Below, in pieces: positions 48,801 through 57,800 of a stretch of DNA of 64,000 nt. Source of the DNA: Mesostigma viride (taxonomy: Eukaryota; Streptophyta; Mesostigmatophyceae; Mesostigmatales; Mesostigmataceae); NCBI GenBank assembly GCA_009746045.1, contig RPFO01000213.1:8559814-8623813 (forward strand), in the 5' to 3' direction. The notes below the pieces were generated by a model, which did not search any database, was not told where the DNA came from, and was given only the letters and a program-made list of their open reading frames with translations. Every line of letters begins with the position of its first letter. Within the stretch, counting starts at the first letter, position 1. The translations under genes and the position numbers were made by a program.

Positions 48801-51800
48801 AGCGTTATTGCATGGCGCGCAAGGGACCATGGCCCCCTCTGGCATGCGTTATTGCATGGGTTGTCTTGGTGCGCGTTTTTTCTCACCTTTCGCTATTGGG
48901 ATGCTTCATGCGTCGGTGGGGTCCTGCAGCTGAAATGGCAAGCTCCCGAGCGCGCGTTGAGGGACGTCAACAACGAGGTGCGTCATTGTCGAATTGTCGC
49001 CATTGTTTTCCATTCGTTTGATGTAGCGTGCTTGGGGAGGGGGCGTGTGCTAACCGACCGCGGCGGCTGCGATCTTGTGCTGGCGCTCGCAGGTGATCGT
49101 GTGCGAGGGCCACACGGCGCGATGGTGGCTCATGCCGCGCGTGACGCGCGTCTTCACGCGCATGTACGACCCCGACCTGCGCAACCCCGAGCTCTTCTAC
49201 CTGCGCGTGCTGCTGGAGAAGCGCGCCGCGCAGTCGTTCGAGGAGCTGCGCACCGTGGGCGGCGTGTTGCTCAGTAACGAGATGGCGTGCCGGCGGCTGG
49301 GCCTGCTCGAGGACGACGACGCGGCGGTGGAGAGCATGCGCATCGCCGCGCGCCGGCTGGAGACGCCGTACGCGATGCGGCGGCTGTTCGTCATCCTCGT
49401 GCTGCAGAAGCTGAGCACGATGAGCGCGCTGTGGCGGTTCAAGGAGGAGATGATGAAGGACCACCTGTTCTACGCGTACGAGGACGTGCACGGCGGGGTG
49501 GGCCGCAGAGCCAAGCAGCCCATCACGCTCGAGGACCGCGAGGCCGCGCTCGCGCGCACGCTCGCCTACCTGGACAAGCGGCTGTCGGCCTACGGCTACG
49601 ACGTCTGGGAGCTGGAGCCCGTGCTCAAGTGCCGGCGCGACAGGGGCGAGGACGTGTGCCGGCGCAAGCGCAAGCACGACGACGACGACGACGCGAACAT
49701 CCTCGCGCCCGACCTGAGCAAGTTCTCTCTCGTGCAGCGCGAGGCGTACGAGACCTTGCTGCTGGCGATCAAGGGGCTCAGCCCGGACCGCCGGCTGTTC
49801 GTGGACGGGCCCGCGGGCACGGGCAAGACCATGGTCATCAACGCGGCGATGCAGCAGTCCGCGCGCGACGGCTTCAAGGTGGTGCCGATGGCGTTCACGG
49901 GCGTCGCGTCGCTGCAGATGTGGGGCGGCCACACGTCGCATCACGCGTGCGGGTTCCCGCTCGAGCTCGACCTCGAGTACGGCTGCCGCGTGACGCGCAA
50001 CTCCGCCAGGGGGCGCACGCTGTTGGAGGCGCACGCGCTCGTCGTCGACGAGATCGGCATGATGAACGTGGAGCTGATCCATCTCTTGCACGAGCTGCTG
50101 GTCGAGCTCACCTTTGTCAAGGAGCCGTTCGGCGGCAAGGTCGTCATCTTCGCCGGCGACTTCCGGCAGGTGGCGCCCGTCGTCAAGGGCGCCAGCGAGC
50201 TGGCGACGGCCGACGCCAGCGCGGTGCGGTCGCCACAGTGGGTGGGCGTGCACCGGCTGCCGCTCGAGTTCAACTACCGCGCGCGCGAGGACCCGGAGTA
50301 CGCGCAGTTTGTCGCCGACGTCGGCATGGACAACGTCGCGTACGAGGCGGTGATCGACGACCGCACGCACCAGGAGGTGGCGATGATCCCGCTGCGCATG
50401 GTGCAGCCGGTCAAGGACGAGGACGAGCTGATCGCGCACACGTTCCCCAACGTCAACGACGCGAACGCGTGCATGCGGTCCTCGATCGTCGCAGTGACCA
50501 ACAAGGCGTGCGACGACATCAACGCGGCTGTCCTGGCCAAGCTGGAGAACCAGGAGCGCAGCACGTTCAGCCACGACCGCGTCGCCAAGTCGGGGGAGAG
50601 GGTCTCCATGAGGACCCTCAACTGCGCGCGTCAAGACGGCGTCCCCGACCACGAGTTCAAGTGGAAGGTGGGCGCGGTGGCCATGATCACGCGCAACCTG
50701 TCCCACAAGGACAGGTTGCAGAATGGGACGCGCGTCGAGCTCGTAGACGAGCAAGACGGCGCGTTCCTCGTGAAGACGCCGGACGGGGAGCTGCACGCGA
50801 TCCCGCGGATCGCGTTCAGCATCGACGCCGACAAGTTCAAGATCCTCAGGATGGCCTACCCTTTCAAGGTACGTGGGCGCGCGCAGGGAGGGGCGGGGTG
50901 AGCGCCATGCGGTGTCGTTGCTTGCGGTGTCGGCTCACGCCTTGCGATCGTATGACTTGCGGTGGCCTTGGCTGAATGCTCCCTTGCTTTCCTCGATGTC
51001 TTGCTTGCTTACGTCCGCGCGTTTGTATGGTCGTCGCGCAGCTGGCGTATGCGGTCACGATCAACAAGTGCCAGGGGCAGACGCTGGAACGCGTCGGCCT
51101 CTGGCTCAAGCACGACGTGTTCGCGCACGGCCAGCTTTACACGGCGCTCACGCGCGTGGGCGCGAGGGGGCACATCCGGGGCTTGTTCGGCTACGAGTTC
51201 GATGGCGTCGGCTACAGCAGGAACATCGTCAACTGGACGATCCTGCAGGGCGCGGGCATCAACATGCGCAACAAGGCGGAGGACCGCGTCAAGGCGCGCA
51301 TCCGGAGGCGCCAGCGAGGCCGGCGCCGCGCACAGGCATCCGACGACTGGGAGCTGCCGGACCCCATGAGCGGCGAGCCCCAGGACAACGAGTACGACAA
51401 CCCCGACGACGAGCACACGTGGGAGCTCGGGGACGACGAGGCGTGTGCGGAGGCCGACCAGGCGTGCGCCGATGACGCGGCCAAGAGGCGGTGGAGGCAG
51501 GTCGTCGAGGAGCCACTGTGGGCGGACTTCATGCTGGAGAGCGACGGCGAACAGGATCGCGACATCCTGCGGCAGGACGGCTTGATGTCCGACGGCGAGC
51601 CTGAGGAGCCCGAGCTGCTGTTGTACGAGGGTGGCGACAGCGACGAAAACGAGGGCGTGCCCGACCTAGGTGACTGTGAGGATATGGTAAGCATATGCTG
51701 ACTGTGAGGATATGGTAAGCATATGCCGCCGCCGTCGTCACGAGATGAAAGCCTCCCTTGGCTGCACCGAGCGTGCGCGCCCGCTGCTGACGCATCTCGT

Positions 51801-54800
51801 GCGCGTGTGACCTCGTGCGTGGCCGTGTGCGTGCCGCGTTGTTTTGGCGCTCAGGGGCTGGACGAGTACGGCGACCCGCTTGACGACGACCGCTGCGACG
51901 CGCCGTCGGCGCCCGACGACTTTTGCGAGGAGGTGAGTGCTGCTGGCCCATCTCGCGTGCTAGCGCCCTGTTCCGCGTCCACTCGTCCTCCTTTTTGTTG
52001 CTCACATTCGCCTCCGCGATCGCTTGCTGACCCTCACAGGACGACGACTCCGGGCTGGGTGCCGCCCTCGACGACTTTCGCGACTGCGTGGGTCAATTCG
52101 ACGACTACCCCTACGTACGTTTCCCGGTGCCGCTGTCTTTCTTGACGCGCGTTTCCTACCTCCGCCTACCTTTGCTGCGCGCGCCACGCGTCCAGGGACG
52201 CTGAGCCGATCGCCGTTCGATGCGGTTGCGTGTCGTGCGATTTTTCCCTTGCAGGACGATGACGACTCAGACCACTCGTACGCGGATATCCGATCGGGCC
52301 CTGAAATCGGGCACCTGGCCGTGGGAGCGAAATGCCCTCCGGATTTCACGATGGAGGAGCGCGACGCGATAGCGGTGGGTCTTTGAGCTTGCAGCGGTGA
52401 CTCTTCCACTTCCCTTGCTAGCCGTTGCCAGCGCGCTCTCGGTGCAGGGCACGTGCTAGCACGCGCGAGGCACCATGGCACCGCCTGGCCATGTCCACCC
52501 CCCCAAACGATGGACCTGCGAGCCCCCACTTTGCACACATGATGGACTAGTGTGGGGCATGCCTCCTCCCAAGTTTCAGCCCAATCCAAGCTTGTTTTCA
52601 TATTTTAGGACCCTGGCCCACCTCTAACGGTGGGCACGTGCTAGCGCGCGCTAGGGACCATCGCACCCCCTGGCCATGTCCACCCCCCCAAACGATAGAC
52701 CTGCGAGTCCCCACTTTGCACACATGATGGACTAGTGTGGGGGAAGCCTCCTCCCAAGTTTCAGCCCAATCCAAGCTCGTTTCCATGTTTTAGGACCATG
52801 GCTCACCCCTAAGGGTGGGCACGTGCTAGCGCACGCAAGGCACCATGGCACCGCCTGGCCATGTCCACCGCCCCCAAACAATGGACCTGCGAGCCCCCAC
52901 TTTGCACACATGATGGACTAGTGTGGGGCATGCCTCCTCCCAAGTTTCAGCCTGATCCAAGCTCGTTTTCATATTTTAGGACCCTGGCCCACCTCTAAGG
53001 ATGGGCACGTGCTAGCGCGCGCTAGGGACCATGGCAGCCCCTAGCAATGCCACCCCCCCCAAACAATAGACCTGCGAGCCCCCACTTTGCCCACATGATG
53101 AACTAGTGTGGGGGAAGCCTCCTCCCAAGTTTCAGCCCAATCCGAGCTCATTTGCATATTGTAGGACCATGACCCATCCCTAACGGTGGGCACGTGCTAG
53201 CGCGCGCTAGGGACCATGGCACCCCCTGGCAATGCCCCACCCCCCAAACGATGGACCTGCAAGGCCCCACTTTGCCCACAAGATGGACTAGTGTGGGGCA
53301 AGGCTGCTCCCAAGTTTCAGCCTGATCCAAGCTGGCCCACGCCTAACGGTAGGCAGCCTTCCGCCACACTAGCGTTATTGCATGGTGCGCAAGGGACCAT
53401 GGCCCCCTCTGGCATGCGTTCGCTGACCTCGCCTGCCCACTCGCGATCGCGTTCACGGTGCTTGTCGATTGCGTGGTCGCAGGCCGCGATGGTGTTTTCG
53501 TCGGACGAGGAGGAGGACGTTGGAGACAACGATGCCTCACGGGATTCGGAGCGCGGTCCCGCTGACGGGCGCGAGACGACCGTCGACGCCGCGCCGGGCG
53601 GGCCTGTCCCGGCGGTGGCGGGTCAGGTGCCGGCTGGAACGCACGGGGACGCCGCACCGCACGCCGCTGCGGCCGCCGGCGTGCCGGGTGACCCCATCCT
53701 TGGGACAGCGGACCCTGCAGACCCAACGCTCGTGGGGACGGCGCGCGAGCATGGCCGGGACGTCGAGGGTCTCCTGACGCACGTGCGCGGCGTCCTCGCG
53801 GCGTGCCGAGCGCTGCTGCCGCGACTGCAAGGGGTCCCACTCGGCGCGCCGCCTCGCCGCGACCCCGTGGAGGCGCTGTACGCGAAGCTGTGCGCGTCGC
53901 GGGCGCGCGGCGAGCTGGGCGGGCAGGACCGGCTGCGCTTTGATGGGGGCAGGGACGGCCTGGCCGGGTTCGGGGCGGCCTCGCTTGCGCCCGCCGAGTT
54001 CGCGATGACGCTGCTCCTGTGGTCGCGCGAGCACGTTGGCGGCTCGCCGCCGCTGCTGGTGAGCGACGAGTGCGAGCAGCTGCGCGGGCTGTTGGGCGGG
54101 GACGGCGACGTCGCGGACGTGGTGCGCCGGTTGCTGGCGCACGCGGATGCGCACACGTTGGTCGAGCGCACACCGTGCTGCGTCGACGCGCGCTGCGAGG
54201 CCGCGGCGGACGAGAGCGCGCTCGACTTGGTCGACCTCGGCGCGGGCGAGGGGACGCTCGCGGAGCGCATGGCGGCGCTGCTGAGGCGCGGGCGGCCGGA
54301 TGGCGCCTGCGTGGATTGCGGCGAGCCGGGCGCCAGCCGCGGGCGCCACCTCGATGGCGGGTTCCCTGCGAGCGTGCTGTTCCACGTCGCGGGCGGGGCG
54401 GACTTGCGCGCGTGCGGGGGGGGCTGCCTGCCATCGTCGCTTGACGTGCGCGTCGTGGACGGCCCTCGTGGGCAAGAGGTCGCCGCGGTCGCGCGCCTGC
54501 GTGGCTTTGTGCAGGTAAGGGCCGGCAGCGGACTCGTTTTCTGCCGCGCCGTCGACGGCGAGGCCAGTCGGTTCCGAGTCGTCGACGCGCTCACGGGCGG
54601 CGTCACTGTGGAGACGCTGCGGCTGGATGACCTGGAGCAGCCCGTACTCGTGTGCATGTACGCCGTGACAGCGGCCGAGGACCCGGCGAGGACGCGCGAG
54701 TCGTGGCCCTCGCAGGCAGCCACCTCTCCCGGGGCTGCCGGCGAGCGCGCTGCCACTGCAGAGAGGAGGCGCGAGGAGGACGCCACGGCCCCTGCTGCCG

Positions 54801-57800
54801 CTCAGGTGGCTCCTTGCCAGGAGCGGACGGGTTGCGGCGCTTGCGCCATGTTCGATCGGCTGATGGCGTCGCACGGCCACGTCCGGCTGTGCGCCGACCG
54901 CACGCGCACGTTTTCCTGGCGCGACAACTGCTGCCACATGAACGCGGCGCTCGAGTTCGTGTGCGAGCTGCTGCTGCTGCTGCAGACGCCCGCCGTGTCG
55001 GGCTTGCGATTCCTGACGTGCTGCGCCGCGGGAGAACCCCACGACTGGGGCTGCGAGCTGGGGCTGGAGCTGCTGCGCTGCGTGCTGGGGGTCGCGCAAG
55101 GGCGGGGCCGAGAAATGGACGCGCGGCGCGACGCGGTGCTGCGCGTGCTCGACAGGCACTTGCCCGGGCGAGTGGCCGCCGACCCGGACGACGCGTATGA
55201 CAACATGAGGATGCTGATGCAGCACGTGGCGGCCGGCGGCCCGCGCTGCGGCGAGCGCACCTGCGAGCTCGGCGTCAGGTCGGACGACGGCCCGGTGGAG
55301 CTGCCGCTGTTGGTCATCGACTGCCATGACGAGTGGGACGTCGCGACGCGCCTCGCGTCGGTGTGCCGAGAGTACGCGCCGGACGTTCCCGTGGCTTGCG
55401 GTCTGTGCCAGCAAAAGGACTGCGTCGCGCTGCGCCACTACGACGAGCTGCCGCGCGTGCTGCCCTTCGGCCGCCTGAACCAGCTGCCGCCCGGCGCCTA
55501 TCGCGGGGCGGGCCTGCCAGAGACGATGCAGCTGACCCTGTCGGTCGGGCCGGCGCGGCGGCAGGTGCGCGTGACCGCGCGGCTGCGGGCCGTGGTCGAG
55601 CACACGGGCGGCCACTTTGTGCTGCTGCGCCGTCGACGAGCGGGCGCGCGGTGGGAGGTGGTGGACGGGCTCGCCAAGTTGGACGGCGTGAGCCACCGCG
55701 ACCACGTCGACTTGGCGCGGCTCGCGAGGCTGACGGACGCCTGCTGCTACGTGCTGGATGAGCAGCCGGGCGCGACGCCGGCGCTCGACGAGATGGACTG
55801 CGACGACGGCGTCGCCGCGCACACGCTCGTCGGGGACAGCGAGTCGGCCGTCGTGCGGGAGTGTTGGCAGGACTTCGTGCACCTGCAGGACGCGTGCGAG
55901 GGCCTCGCGCTGCGGCAGCGCAGCGACGTGGCGTTCAAGGGGCCGCTGTCCGCCCCGCTGGAGCTGCTGTACGCGGTGCTGTGCCGCTGCCAGGCGCAGA
56001 GCGCCGCGCGCGACCTGCGCTGCGTCACCTTCGACCGGGCGGGGCAGGTGGGCGGCGCAGGGGACGTGGGCGCGCGGTTTGCGCTGGCGCTGCTCATGGC
56101 CGTGTGGCAGCGCGCGCAGGGCACGCAACAGCACGTGGACGCGGCGTCCGGCGAGCTGGAACGCGCGCTGGCGGCGTTCGAGCGGCGCGGCGACGACGGG
56201 TCGCTGCTGTTCTCGCTGGAGCTCATGCTGTCACACGTCGACGCCCCGCGGTTGGTCGAGCGCGGTCCGTGGTGCGTCGCGTGCGGCCAGCCTGTCGGCA
56301 CGGTCGTCGAGACCGAGCTGCCCTTGGTCGACTTGGCGCGCACGACGGGCGGCCTGACGCATCTCATCGCGGCGGCCGTCAAGGAGCGCGTGTCCACGGG
56401 CGAGTGCGCGGCGTGCGGGTTCGCCTGTTGCCAGAGCTTGCGCAGACTCCACGGGCGCTTGCCCGCGTGCCTCGTGTTCCGCGCTGCCGACGAAGCGGTC
56501 TTGAGCGCGGGCAGGGTCCCGCCGGACCGCTTCTCAGACTGGCTTGCCCTCGGCGACGACCACGAAATCGAGGTGGACCTGCGCCTCTGCGGCTTCGTCC
56601 AGCGCACGTCCGGCGACCGCCTCTCTTTCTGGCAGCGCGCCTGCGACACGCCCGACGGCTGGTGGGTCAGCGACGGCACGGGACCGGCGCGGCGGCGGCG
56701 CGACCGGGACTTGGCGGGCGGGGCGGCCACGGAGATGGTGTACGCGTACGAGGTGGCGGCCGCGGCCGGCGCCGCCTACTATGACGAGGACCTCGGCGAC
56801 GCGGCCGATGCCCCCTTGGACGCGCCGGCGCCACAGGAAGCAGAGCGCGCGCCGCGTTCGCCCGTCGTCGTCGACGGCGATGGCCAGGACGAGCGTGCCT
56901 CGCACGCAGCGCCCGTCCGACCCATCGATGTGTCGCGCGATGACGACGTCGCCATCGACACGGAGTCCCTGACGCGACCGCTGGCAGCGGCGCCGCGCGA
57001 CGACGACTGCGTCAGGACGGGCGAGGGGCAGGACACCACACCGTTCGCGTTCCGACCGCGTAGGGCCGCGCAGCAGCAGCCGCTGGTGGCGGACTGCCAT
57101 CGGTTCGTCACCTTCTTGCAGCAGAACGGCGGCGCGACTCTGCCTCCGAACCCACGCGGCTCGTACAAGTGGGGCGAGAACAGCTGCCCCACCGACGCGG
57201 CGCTGGGGCTGCTGTACTTGGCGCTGGCGGTCACCAAGGAAGGTCTGCGCCTGCTGACGTGCCACCGCGCGGACGAGTCGCACGGCGACGCGTGCGCGCT
57301 CGGGCTGCTGCTGCTGTTCTGCATGCACGCGTCCAGGACCGGCAACGTGTCCATCATGACGCGCGCGAGGGAGGCGGTGCGGCCGCGGCTGGACGCGTCG
57401 CTGGGGAGGGCCCGCGGCGCGATGGACAGCGTGACATCTACCGCCGCGGGCCTGCTCCGGTACGTGGACGGCGTGGTTCCTCGCCAGGGCGACTTCGCCT
57501 GCCGGGCGCCGTTCCCGGTGGACGGTCGGCTCGTGGACGTCAACAAGTTCACGCTCAGCCCGTGGGAAGCCGACCGCATGGACATCGACGAGCGCATCGC
57601 GGCCGCGTGCACGCAGGAGCGCATGGGCGCGCGCCCGCCGTGCCACCACTGCGGGTCGCCCCGCTGCGTGCCTCGACGCTACTTCGACCGAGTGCCGCCC
57701 GTGCTCGTCTTTCTGAACGTCTCCAGCCACCTCCCGCTGATCAACTACGTCGGGAGCGGGCTGCCCAAGACGCTGGAGATGACCCTCTACATCGGCCGCG

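Noticed and set aside
48967-50796. Long minus-strand open frame (609 codons) opposite the helicase exon
   Set aside because: It mirrors GC-biased codon use of the plus-strand helicase; its translation is Arg/His/Val-rich without motifs, whereas the plus strand has every Pif1 motif.
53216-53482. N-terminal extension of the USP-like ORF to an upstream ATG
   Set aside because: It lies within the ~185-bp minisatellite; the acceptor at 53481-53482 fits and joins in phase to exon 32. It stays a fallback start if the last exon is a separate gene.
53537-56134. Long minus-strand open frame (865 codons) opposite the USP-like exon
   Set aside because: Same GC-composition shadow; low-complexity Arg/Ala/His-rich translation, no motif.
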